In this document: positions 1 through 5,653 of the stretch, one piece after another | How the letters are laid out: every line of letters begins with the position of its first letter | Numbering within the stretch: position 1 is the first letter of the stretch | Origin: Polynucleobacter sp. UBA2650 | GTDB lineage: Bacteria > Pseudomonadota > Gammaproteobacteria > Burkholderiales > Burkholderiaceae | Direction: 5' to 3' | Assembly: GCA_002359975.1 (NCBI GenBank) | Contig: DENG01000050.1 | Coordinates: 2,060 to 7,712 of the forward strand | DNA length: 5,653 bases | Notes under the pieces: model-generated | What the model was told of the DNA's origin: nothing | What the model saw: the letters and a program-made list of their open reading frames with translations, nothing else | Database searches by the model: none | Translations under genes and position numbers: made by a program

Positions 1-278
1 TTTTTTTCTAGATGAATCTTTACGCCATATGGGTAAGATGCATACTTTTTTAATAGACGCGCCGCACGAACAACTAAATCGTTTTCTGCATTAACCCCAT
101 CTGCCCCAACTGGCCTAACAATTTCATCGGCTTCAATAAGCTCAAGAGACACAGTGTCATACCAGTCGATGAGCTGAAATACAGATTGCAACTGATGGTA
201 GCCGTCGTCTCGCTGGCCAATGATATGAAGAAATAAATTAATTTTGGCTGGAGCGTACAGCTCAATTTTTTTAGTCAT
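1..278 (-). CDS. ispE: IspE, 4-diphosphocytidyl-2-C-methyl-D-erythritol kinase (N-terminal part, cut by window edge)
   Basis: IspE is a cytoplasmic GHMP-family kinase that phosphorylates the 2-hydroxyl of CDP-methylerythritol with ATP in the MEP (non-mevalonate) isoprenoid pathway. The visible 92 codons begin with ATG at 278. They contain the family's N-terminal signature [20 protein letters not shown] (residues 9-28), with Lys12 matching the conserved substrate-site lysine, then [11 protein letters not shown] (31-41) and [11 protein letters not shown] (66-76). The glycine-rich ATP loop (GLGGGSSDAA type) would follow just beyond the edge, so about two thirds of a usual 280-290 residue protein is missing. 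The start overlaps the last codons of the upstream TPR-LolB gene by 8 bases (271-278), and no strong Shine-Dalgarno is seen, so translational coupling is likely. Adjacency of lolB and ispE is common in Beta- and Gammaproteobacteria. The frame stays open to the edge, so the truncation is due to the window only. Confidence 0.95.
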   Translation of the reverse strand, partial: MTKKIELYAPAKINLFLHIIGQRDDGYHQLQSVFQLIDWYDTVSLELIEADEIVRPVGADGVNAENDLVVRAARLLKKYASYPYGVKIHLEK

Positions 279-1776
279 TCACTTGATCAAATATCAAACG
301 TACATCGATAGTGCCGGTATTCGTGTTACGAGTCATATTAAGACGCTCAATTTTTTGAGCATCACTCCACTTGTAGGCTAGATCCCAGCCATCTTGGGTA
401 ATATTTTTCACTTGACCGCGTTCGTCGCGCACCAATCGAGCCGCACTACCGGGACGAACTTGACCATTGAGCCAATTCGATAAACCGCGGGCAGGCAAGG
501 GCAGTCCAAGCGTATTTTGAATGAGGGTATCAGCATCAATTGCCATTACCTTTTTCCCATCGCGCTCCAAAATGGCTTCCCCTGGATTAATCACAATCTT
601 GGCAATCGCTCCACCCATAGGGCTTCGGATCTCAAGGGTATCGCTAAAACCGGTTTTGCTGAGCGTAAAGCTACCGCTTCCACCTTGTGTATTGTTGGTG
701 GGGCGATCATTCATCTTCACAGCAAAGCGTCCGTCCCATTGACTGGCTAATTTGTCCAAGGACATAATCCAGTCTGGCTTGAGGCGTCTTATAGTCTCTT
801 TGAGGGTTGCATTATTTGCATCAATTAGTTCTCCTTGGCGCCAGGCTGCCTCTGCTTCCAGGGGTCGACCTAAGACCCACAACACTTCACCAAGATGAGC
901 GGCTATATCTGCCTCAGGCTTCATGCGAAATGCATCCTGAAGTTGCGTTAGGGCAAGCGATGTTTTACCCAAACGAAAGTTGACCCATCCCAAGCTATCA
1001 AGAATGAAAGCATCGTCGGGAGAAAGTTTGTGAGCCTTCAAGATGAGGTCATAGGCTTCAGTGAGTTTTATGTTGCGATCGGCCAAGGAGTAACCGAGGG
1101 CATTTAAAGAATTAACATTATTAGGATCTTTTTTGAGAATGATCCGTAAGGTTTTTTCCATGACCTCAAACTGACCAGCTTTCTCGGCAGCTAATGCATA
1201 GCTATACAAAACATCGGGGCTACTGGGCAGTGGGACTAAGGCTGAAATAATCTTGTAATAGGCCAGCATCGCTGCGCTCTCGTCCATGGCTCTACCAATT
1301 AAGCCTTGCCACTGCTTGAGTGTTTTCTCGCGCTCACTCAAGGGCTGTTGATTGAGAAGAGCCACCGCAGGCTTTACAGACTCTGACCAACGTTGATTGA
1401 GCATCAATAGGGTTACTAAGACCTCTTTAGGTCTAGTTTGGGATGGTTTAGAAAGCTCATCCCAGGTTTGAGCAGCCGCTAGTGCCAAATCAGGAGCATT
1501 GGCTGCAATCGCAATTTCCATTGCTCGTTGCGCAAGATCCGCTTCACCGGTTTGTCGAGCAAGGCTTAAATAGGTTTGGTAAGCCAAGCCAGCCTCGCCG
1601 CGTTGCAGGGCGATTTCTGAGGCCAATATCTCAAATACTTGTTCACTAGTCGCGCCCTTGGGTGGCTTTTGGGCATACGCATGCTGACTACTCAAGAAGG
1701 CAAACAACAGCATAAAAAGGCAGAGTAAACCAAGCCTGTTTGCTTGTTTTTGCATGAAATTGAGGTACATAAGCAC
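271..1776 (-). CDS. lolB: Secreted TPR protein fused to a C-terminal LolB domain (outer-membrane lipoprotein insertion)
   Basis: The 501-residue product has three parts. Residues 8-35 form a signal peptide: basic start MQKQANR, hydrophobic core about 15-28, and a type I site AYA|Q at 35/36. Residues about 44-335 are helical TPR-like repeats; the clearest units are about 220-253, 254-287 and 288-321 (for example [12 protein letters not shown], 260-271). Residues about 347-499 match Lol[46 protein letters not shown] and DGWDLAYKW. LolB accepts lipoproteins from periplasmic LolA and inserts them into the outer membrane. It is normally a separate protein of about 200 residues, anchored by a lipidated Cys. 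Here no lipobox exists at the N-terminus or the junction, so the protein should be soluble or held by other contacts (inference). Possible starts are GTG 1776 (with GGGGA 7 bases upstream), ATG 1770 and ATG 1755; all retain the signal peptide. The TPR and LolB parts are adjacent separate genes in related bacteria, from memory. Confidence 0.9.
   Translation of the reverse strand: MLMYLNFMQKQANRLGLLCLFMLLFAFLSSQHAYAQKPPKGATSEQVFEILASEIALQRGEAGLAYQTYLSLARQTGEADLAQRAMEIAIAANAPDLALAAAQTWDELSKPSQTRPKEVLVTLLMLNQRWSESVKPAVALLNQQPLSEREKTLKQWQGLIGRAMDESAAMLAYYKIISALVPLPSSPDVLYSYALAAEKAGQFEVMEKTLRIILKKDPNNVNSLNALGYSLADRNIKLTEAYDLILKAHKLSPDDAFILDSLGWVNFRLGKTSLALTQLQDAFRMKPEADIAAHLGEVLWVLGRPLEAEAAWRQGELIDANNATLKETIRRLKPDWIMSLDKLASQWDGRFAVKMNDRPTNNTQGGSGSFTLSKTGFSDTLEIRSPMGGAIAKIVINPGEAILERDGKKVMAIDADTLIQNTLGLPLPARGLSNWLNGQVRPGSAARLVRDERGQVKNITQDGWDLAYKWSDAQKIERLNMTRNTNTGTIDVRLIFDQVND
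1672..1755 (-). other. Predicted Sec signal peptide of the TPR-LolB protein (type I, no lipobox)
   Basis: Counted from the internal ATG at 1755, 28 residues show a basic n-region (K3, R7), a long Leu/Phe-rich core and the AYA|Q cleavage site. The only cysteine (residue 19 of the longest reading, in GLLC) lies at the start of the hydrophobic core with Leu at -1. It does not fit the lipobox [LVI][ASTVI][GAS]C. Export to the periplasm with signal peptidase I cleavage is therefore the best reading. Confidence 0.8.
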
Positions 1777-1782
1777 ATTCTA
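1777..1782 (-). promoter_or_regulatory. Candidate -10 element TAGAAT for the TPR-LolB/ispE unit
   Basis: TAGAAT matches TATAAT at 5 of 6 positions on the minus strand. Standard spacing would put +1 at 1770, exactly the A of an in-frame ATG, which would make the message leaderless. No convincing -35 is found at 16-19 bases. The alternative is translation from GTG 1776 using GGGGA (about 1784-1788) on a longer transcript. Tentative. Confidence 0.3.
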
Positions 1783-1793
1783 ATCCCCGAAAC

Positions 1794-1799
1794 TACAAT
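1794..1799 (+). promoter_or_regulatory. Candidate -10 element TACAAT for mutM-mutY
   Basis: TACAAT matches TATAAT at 5 of 6 positions. With standard spacing, +1 falls at 1806, the A of the mutM ATG. The bases before that ATG (1794-1805) contain no Shine-Dalgarno, which fits a leaderless message. The -35 region (about 1770-1776) is poor, so this is a candidate only. Confidence 0.35.
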
Positions 1800-1805
1800 T
1801 CATTT

Positions 1806-2642
1806 ATGCCAGAACTGCCAGAGGTAGAAGTCACTCGTTTAGGAATCCAAGCCCATATTGAGGGGCGGTCGGTAACCGGGGTAAAGATTGTGGATGGTCG
1901 TTTGCGTTGGCCAGTCCCTAAATCATTGCCAAAGGTATTAATTGGACAACGTTTAGATACGATTGAGCGAAGAGGAAAGTATCTATTGCTCAAGATGGAT
2001 TCTGGCTATTTATTGATCCATCTGGGAATGACTGGGGTATTGCGAGTCTTACCAATGAACGACCCTCTTAAACCGCATGACCGCGTCTTAATCCACTTTG
2101 GTCGCATTGGACTGCGGCTTCATGATCCCCGTAAGTTTGGCGCTGTCCTGTGGCATCCTTTTTCAAAGGGGCCTTTAGAGGAACACCCATTAATAAAGAA
2201 ATTAGGACCAGAACCCCTTGCTTCAGAGTTTGCGGGTGAATTGGGGGCTATCCGCCTGTATCAATTCTCTCGAAAACGAACCATCGCCATAAAATCTTTT
2301 CTCTTAGCTGGTCAGGCGGTTGTAGGTGTCGGGAATATTTATTGCTCTGAATCATTATTTGAAGCGGGCATTCATCCGCGACTCCCGGCTGGGAAGTTAA
2401 CGAAAATCCAATGCGCTCGTCTAGCTGATTCTGTTCGAAATGTTTTAAGTAAAGCGATTAAAGCGGGTGGAAGTAGCTTGCGTGATTTTGTGGATGCACA
2501 CGGAGAGCCAGGCTATTTCATGATGCAAACTAAAGTCTATGACCGAGCAGGCGAACCCTGTCGTGTGTGCAAAACACCGATACAGCAAATTGTGCAAGGG
2601 CAACGCTCCACATATTTTTGCCCAGTCTGTCAAAAGCGTTAA
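1806..2642 (+). CDS. mutM: MutM (Fpg), formamidopyrimidine/8-oxoguanine DNA glycosylase and AP lyase
   Basis: MutM excises 8-oxoG (paired with C) and formamidopyrimidines and then cuts the abasic site by beta,delta-elimination. The 278 residues are full length (family about 270). The N-terminus MPELPEVEV fixes the start, because Pro2 becomes the catalytic N-terminal nucleophile and Glu3 the acid/base once Met is removed. Other key residues are present: Lys58 in RRGKYLL; the void-filling triad Met75 (LGMTG), Arg109 and Phe111 (DPRKFG); Asn177 in GVGNIYCSE of the helix-two-turn-helix; and a C-terminal zinc finger with Cys252, Cys255, Cys272 and Cys275 and the conserved Arg267 in GQRST. No Shine-Dalgarno precedes the ATG. 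The gene diverges from TPR-LolB over 29 bases and is followed after 3 bases by mutY, so the two GO-system glycosylases are very probably co-transcribed. The full motif set separates it from endonuclease VIII (Nei). Confidence 0.98.
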   Translation: MPELPEVEVTRLGIQAHIEGRSVTGVKIVDGRLRWPVPKSLPKVLIGQRLDTIERRGKYLLLKMDSGYLLIHLGMTGVLRVLPMNDPLKPHDRVLIHFGRIGLRLHDPRKFGAVLWHPFSKGPLEEHPLIKKLGPEPLASEFAGELGAIRLYQFSRKRTIAIKSFLLAGQAVVGVGNIYCSESLFEAGIHPRLPAGKLTKIQCARLADSVRNVLSKAIKAGGSSLRDFVDAHGEPGYFMMQTKVYDRAGEPCRVCKTPIQQIVQGQRSTYFCPVCQKR

Positions 2643-2645
2643 TCG

Positions 2646-3761
2646 ATGGCATTTATCTTTGCAAACGCATTAATTTCTTGGCACGCAAAGCATGGGCGAG
2701 TTGGCATGCCTTGGCAGAACAAGCGCGACCCGTATGCGATATGGGTTTCAGAAATCATGTTGCAACAAACTCAAGTAAGCACAGTCAGTGAGCGTTATCT
2801 ACTTTTTATGAAGCGCTTTCCAACCTTGAGCTCCTTAGCCAACGCACCAATCGATGATGTGATGGCCTTATGGAGTGGTTTAGGCTACTACTCACGAGCG
2901 CGCAATCTTCATCGTTGTGCTCAAAAAATTATGAGTGAGCATTCAGGGGAATTTCCTCGGGATCTCGATGCGCTTGAAAGCTTACCTGGTATTGGGCGAT
3001 CAACTGCTGGAGCGATCGCAGCATTCGCCTATGATGTCCATGCCCCGATATTGGATGCGAATGTTAAGCGGGTTCTTAGTCGTTTTCATGGAATAGAGGG
3101 TGATCTTCAAGATCGAGAAACAATTAAGCAACTTTGGGTAAGGGCGCAAGCACAATTACCAAAAGCGTCAACAAAAATGCCAATCTATACACAGGCATTG
3201 ATGGACTTTGGGGCCACATGGTGCACTCCAAAGCAAGCAAGGTGTATTAGTGATGAGGCGCGATGCCCCATGATGAATAACTGCCTTGCTTACCAAACTA
3301 ATCGCGTAGATAAGATTCCAGCAAAGAAAAAAAAGTCTGCTTCTCCAAGCTTTCAGACCTCTATCTTTTTAATACAGAGCGGAGAATTTATTTTGCTGGA
3401 ACGAAGAGCGCCAAAAGCGATTTGGGGCGGCTTATATTCCTTAATCGAATTACCATGGGAGCCGCAAAGCAAAGATATCGCCTTAATGACTGTGCGCAAT
3501 GCTCGAAAAATACTAAGTAAAACACTGCTGGGCGACAAAGCCCTTGATATTGACTTCAAGCAAATTATGTCAGTACAGACCAGTTCAGTAATTCAGCATG
3601 TATTTAGCCATCGTCGTTTGCAGATGTATCCCTACCTTGTATCCTTAAAACGAAAATGGACAATAAGCCATCCTAATCTGATCTGGATTAAACGAGCAAA
3701 CATAGTCGAAATTGGCTTACCTCAGCCAATCCGTGTTTTTTTAGAATCCAGCTCGCGATGA
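2646..3761 (+). CDS. mutY: MutY, adenine DNA glycosylase (A opposite 8-oxoG)
   Basis: MutY removes adenine misinserted opposite 8-oxoG, giving repair a second chance to restore G:C. The 371 residues compare with 350 in E. coli. The N-terminal helix-hairpin-helix glycosylase domain (about 1-215) has MPWQ (21-24), catalytic Glu36 in VSEIMLQQTQV, the hairpin LPGIGRSTAGAI (113-124), and Asp137 and Lys141 in LDANVKRV. The cluster cysteines are Cys193, Cys200, Cys207 and Cys213, spaced x6-x6-x5 instead of the usual x6-x2-x5. A lysine-rich linker (about 222-235) leads to the NUDIX-like 8-oxoG recognition domain (about 236-365), with GGLYSLIELP (261-270) and the FSH loop Phe320-Ser321-His322. The ATG lies 3 bases after the mutM stop with no clear Shine-Dalgarno, so coupling to mutM is likely. 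The 3' end overlaps rapZ by 40 bases on the opposite strand. The linker codons contain an A8 run. Confidence 0.97.
   Translation: MAFIFANALISWHAKHGRVGMPWQNKRDPYAIWVSEIMLQQTQVSTVSERYLLFMKRFPTLSSLANAPIDDVMALWSGLGYYSRARNLHRCAQKIMSEHSGEFPRDLDALESLPGIGRSTAGAIAAFAYDVHAPILDANVKRVLSRFHGIEGDLQDRETIKQLWVRAQAQLPKASTKMPIYTQALMDFGATWCTPKQARCISDEARCPMMNNCLAYQTNRVDKIPAKKKKSASPSFQTSIFLIQSGEFILLERRAPKAIWGGLYSLIELPWEPQSKDIALMTVRNARKILSKTLLGDKALDIDFKQIMSVQTSSVIQHVFSHRRLQMYPYLVSLKRKWTISHPNLIWIKRANIVEIGLPQPIRVFLESSSR
3711..3742 (+). terminator. Hairpin plus T7 tract inside the mutY/rapZ 3' overlap (possible intrinsic terminator)
   Basis: ATTGGCT (3711-3717) and AGCCAAT (3724-3730) form a perfect 7-bp stem with a 6-base loop. 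After 5 bases comes T7 (3736-3742). On the plus strand this resembles a weak intrinsic terminator, but it lies before the mutY stop (3759-3761), so termination here would give a message without a stop codon. On the minus strand the stem spans the rapZ stop codon (3722-3724); no T-run follows, so it would be only a 3' hairpin there. The symmetry is clear, the function is not. Confidence 0.4.
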
Positions 3762-4597
3762 CGCTCTAGATAATAAATATCGTTAAACATATGATTTTCA
3801 GAAAAATACTTTTTGAGTTGTTGAACCAAATACACTGATCGGTGTTGACCGCCGGTACACCCAATGGCAACAGTTAAATAACTACGCCCATCATGTAAAT
3901 AGCGCGGTAACCACTTTTCTAAATAGGATTTAATGTCCTCCATCATTTGTGTAACTTCTGGGAACCGGCTGAGATACTCAGCAACAGGCGCATCTTTTCC
4001 ACTGAGATCGCGTAACAGTGGTTCATAGTGGGGATTCGGTAGGCAACGGAGATCAAACACAATATCGGCTTCGCTAGGCACCCCTTTTTTAAAGGCAAAG
4101 GATTCAAAAATGACTGCAAGACCTATTGGCTTCTCTTTCAGATGATCGGAAATCCAGCTGCGTAAGGTGTGCGCAGGAATATGACCAGTATCAATCTGTT
4201 GGGCCTGGTCGGCTAATGGGGCAAGTAATGTTCGCTCTTGCTCGATCACATCAATCAAGGTAGTGGATTCATTTGGATTCGAGAGCGGGTGGCGGCGACG
4301 CGTTTCAGAAAAACGTTGTACCAATGTATTGGTATCTGCATTTAAGAAAAGGATATTAACCTCATGATGTGCGCGTAATTTTTGCAAGAGGGCTGGTACT
4401 TGTGAAATAGATTCACCGCGACGTGCATCAATGGCAATTGCAATTTGCTTGCAATTTTCCGATTCTAATGTTGCGACCAATTGTTCGATGAGGGAAACGG
4501 GAAGATTATCAATACAGTCATAACCTGCATCCTCATAGGCTCGTAGGGCAACAGATTTACCTGAACCAGAAATGCCGGTAATCAGTTGGATTCGCAT
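3722..4597 (-). CDS. rapZ: RapZ (YvcJ family), P-loop nucleotide-binding protein with C-terminal RNA/metabolite-binding domain
   Basis: In E. coli, RapZ senses glucosamine-6-phosphate and delivers the sRNA GlmZ to RNase E; in Bacillus the homologue YvcJ hydrolyses nucleotides. The 291 residues (E. coli 284) show the Walker A loop GISGSGKS (8-15), DARR (57-60), the family block ETRRRHPL (98-105), and the C-terminal domain core: FAFKKGVPSEADIVFDLR (167-184), LPNPHYEPLLRDLSGKD (186-202) and IGCTGGQHRSV (245-255). The basic tail ERHRELDSKKTR (278-289) matches the position of the RNA-binding tail in E. coli. The ATG at 4597 follows the hprK stop by one base with only a distant AGGG, so coupling to hprK is likely. 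The family is clear. The target is not, because GlmY/GlmZ are known from enterobacteria and a different ligand or RNA is probable here. The last 12 codons and the stop overlap mutY. Confidence 0.96.
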   Translation of the reverse strand: MRIQLITGISGSGKSVALRAYEDAGYDCIDNLPVSLIEQLVATLESENCKQIAIAIDARRGESISQVPALLQKLRAHHEVNILFLNADTNTLVQRFSETRRRHPLSNPNESTTLIDVIEQERTLLAPLADQAQQIDTGHIPAHTLRSWISDHLKEKPIGLAVIFESFAFKKGVPSEADIVFDLRCLPNPHYEPLLRDLSGKDAPVAEYLSRFPEVTQMMEDIKSYLEKWLPRYLHDGRSYLTVAIGCTGGQHRSVYLVQQLKKYFSENHMFNDIYYLERHRELDSKKTRIG

Positions 4598-4598
4598 C

Positions 4599-5585
4599 TT
4601 AGAGTAAACGACCCTGGTTCTTATTATTTTCGCTATCCAAGCTCATTTGATTGCGTTGACGCTCAATGAAATCTTTTAGAGTATCAATGCCACGAAGTTG
4701 AAGTATGGTGTTGCGGACAGCTGCCTCAACCAGTACGGCCAGATTTCGTCCAGCTGCCACCTGAATCTTTACAGTGCGAATTGGAACATCAAGCACATTA
4801 ATGAACTGTGATTCAATCGGCAGTCGTTCAAATTCACCATCATTACGACGAACAAGCTGAACAATAAGGCGCAACTTAAGTTTTCGCCGAACAGCCGTTT
4901 CACCAAATATCGTCCGAATATCCAATAGACCCAAGCCACGAACCTCCAAAAGATCACGCAGAATTTCTGGGCAACGACCTTCAATATAGTCTGGTCCGAG
5001 GCGTGTGAAATCGACGGCATCATCTGCCACCAAGCCATGACCTCTAGAAATTAACTCTAGACCTAGCTCACTTTTACCAAGACCAGATTCACCAGTAATT
5101 AAAACTCCAAGACCTAATATATCCATAAACACACCATGCATGGTGCTGCACGGAGCCCCGATCTTGGTTAGATAAAACCGAAGATGGTCAATCACCTCTG
5201 CTGCCGAAGTGCTCGTTGAGAATAAAGGGGTCGATGACCGTTGACAATACAGCTGTAACTCTTCATCCGGTTTACAGCCATCGGCAACGATGATGCATGG
5301 AGGATTGCTAGTAATTAGTGAGCTCATTTGTGCTTGTCGCTCACTGCTTGAAAGTTTGGCGTGGTAATCCACTTCCTGGAGGCCGAAGATTTGAATTCGG
5401 CTGGGATGAATCATATTTAAGTGGCCCACCAGATCAGAAGAGGCCGCCGCTGCTTTGACAGCTTGTGAATCAAATGTGCGATCTGCACCTTCAAGCCCAC
5501 TAATCCAAGACAGTTTTAAGTCAGCTATATTGTCATCAAAGATTTGTTGTGCTGTTATTCCTTCGAGTAAAAGCTGTTGACTCAA
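4599..5585 (-). CDS. hprK: HprK, HPr(Ser) kinase/phosphorylase
   Basis: HprK phosphorylates a serine of HPr with ATP or pyrophosphate and reverses this by phosphorolysis. In Proteobacteria it belongs to the regulatory PTS alongside PtsN. The 328 residues have an N-terminal domain (about 8-135, opening [10 protein letters not shown] and KLSWISG) and a C-terminal kinase domain with His150, Walker A GESGLGKS (165-172), Glu173, the paired aspartates Asp188-Asp189 in GLVADDAVD, the signature [10 protein letters not shown] (214-223) and [16 protein letters not shown] (277-292). All residues expected for both activities are present. The start is TTG at 5585: GGGAGG lies 8 bases upstream, the start gives the normal family N-terminus, and the next in-frame ATG would be Met58, deep inside the first domain. 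The gene lies 3 bases after ptsN and 1 base before rapZ. The Asn/Gln-rich tail after residue 313 is not conserved. Confidence 0.97.
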   Translation of the reverse strand: MSQQLLLEGITAQQIFDDNIADLKLSWISGLEGADRTFDSQAVKAAAASSDLVGHLNMIHPSRIQIFGLQEVDYHAKLSSSERQAQMSSLITSNPPCIIVADGCKPDEELQLYCQRSSTPLFSTSTSAAEVIDHLRFYLTKIGAPCSTMHGVFMDILGLGVLITGESGLGKSELGLELISRGHGLVADDAVDFTRLGPDYIEGRCPEILRDLLEVRGLGLLDIRTIFGETAVRRKLKLRLIVQLVRRNDGEFERLPIESQFINVLDVPIRTVKIQVAAGRNLAVLVEAAVRNTILQLRGIDTLKDFIERQRNQMSLDSENNKNQGRLL

Positions 5586-5588
5586 TTT

Positions 5589-5653
5589 TTATGCCTCCCA
5601 ATGGCAAATGAGTTGTTGGACTTTTTGTGGATCTGGCTCTGTGAGTAATTGTT
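5589..5653 (-). CDS. ptsN: PtsN (EIIA-Ntr), nitrogen-regulatory PTS protein (C-terminal end only)
   Basis: Only the last 21 complete codons are in the window; the rest lies beyond the right edge. The readable end, about 20 residues with DPQKVQQLICHWEA before the TAA at 5591-5589, forms an amphipathic helix like the end of EIIA-Ntr proteins. Position is the main evidence: ptsN stands directly before hprK in many Beta- and Gammaproteobacteria, in the rpoN-hpf-ptsN-hprK-rapZ series. The PtsN family takes phosphate from NPr/HPr and regulates potassium, nitrogen and envelope functions. The hprK ribosome binding site lies in its final codons. The active-site histidine is not in view. The call is by context plus a weak sequence match. 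Confidence 0.7.
   Translation of the reverse strand, partial: QLLTEPDPQKVQQLICHWEA
5594..5599 (-). promoter_or_regulatory. Strong Shine-Dalgarno GGGAGG that decides the hprK TTG start
   Basis: GGGAGG on the minus strand is followed by 8 bases and then TTG (5585-5583). It is the best ribosome binding site in the window and lies within the last codons of ptsN. It supports initiation at a weak start codon and argues against a later start. Confidence 0.85.

Noticed and set aside
74..265. Open frame of 63 codons on the minus strand
   Set aside because: It is an out-of-frame reading inside ispE, whose own frame has clear IspE motifs from 278 to the window edge.
517..750. Two overlapping plus-strand open frames of 73-77 codons
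   Set aside because: Both are antisense to the well-matched LolB domain and show no recognisable motif or ribosome site.
761..765. Internal ATG (Met338) as a separate lolB start
   Set aside because: No Shine-Dalgarno, signal peptide or lipobox follows it; a protein starting there would stay in the cytoplasm, where LolB has no role.
1720..1722. Cys19 in GLLC as a lipobox of the TPR-LolB protein
   Set aside because: Leu at -1 is not accepted in a lipobox and the residue is at the start of the hydrophobic core, before any reasonable cleavage point.
1793..1993. Minus-strand open frame of 66 codons across the mutM start
   Set aside because: It is antisense to the MutM N-terminus, which is fixed by Pro2 and Glu3, and has no support of its own.
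4769..5038. Minus-strand open frame of 89 codons rich in hydrophobic residues
   Set aside because: It is a shifted frame within the hprK kinase domain, which carries the Walker A loop and signature motif in the true frame.
1..5653. Mobile element, CRISPR, tRNA or phage-like content
   Set aside because: No direct repeats, terminal inverted repeats, spacer-repeat pattern, cloverleaf or phage gene was seen; all space is filled by conserved housekeeping genes.

Overview
The window is ordinary chromosomal DNA of a moderately AT-rich betaproteobacterium. Gene content, gene order and protein similarity suggest the Burkholderiaceae, most likely Polynucleobacter or a close relative. That assignment rests on recognition of families and gene order; no database search was run. 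Seven genes fill the window almost completely, and no stretch above 40 bases lacks a gene. I saw no tRNA, rRNA, CRISPR array, insertion sequence or integrated element.

Layout. (1) On the minus strand, from 1776 down to the left edge, lies a two-gene unit: a secreted TPR protein with a LolB domain at its C-terminus, then ispE, which overlaps it by 8 bases and leaves the window. (2) On the plus strand, from 1806 to 3761, lie mutM and mutY, 3 bases apart. These are the two DNA glycosylases of the 8-oxoguanine (GO) repair system. They diverge from the TPR-LolB gene across only 29 bases. (3) On the minus strand, from the right edge down to 3722, lies ptsN (last codons only), hprK, rapZ. The gaps are 3 bases and 1 base, so this looks like one operon with translational coupling. 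The 3' ends of rapZ and mutY overlap tail to tail by 40 bases.

How the genes work together. MutM removes 8-oxoG opposite C, and MutY removes the A misinserted opposite 8-oxoG, so making them together is sensible. PtsN (EIIA-Ntr), HprK (HPr kinase/phosphorylase) and RapZ belong to the regulatory, non-transporting PTS found in many Proteobacteria, which links carbon, nitrogen and envelope physiology. The LolB part should act in the last step of lipoprotein delivery to the outer membrane. IspE is the fourth step of the MEP isoprenoid pathway.

I found no previously undescribed system. The points most worth a second look are: LolB fused to a TPR protein with no lipobox cysteine; a MutY iron-sulfur ligand spacing of C-x6-C-x6-C-x5-C instead of C-x6-C-x2-C-x5-C; a hairpin with a T7 tract inside the mutY/rapZ overlap, upstream of the mutY stop codon; a possible pair of leaderless starts in the 29-base divergent gap; and a dnaX-like A-AAA-AAG heptamer in the linker of mutY.
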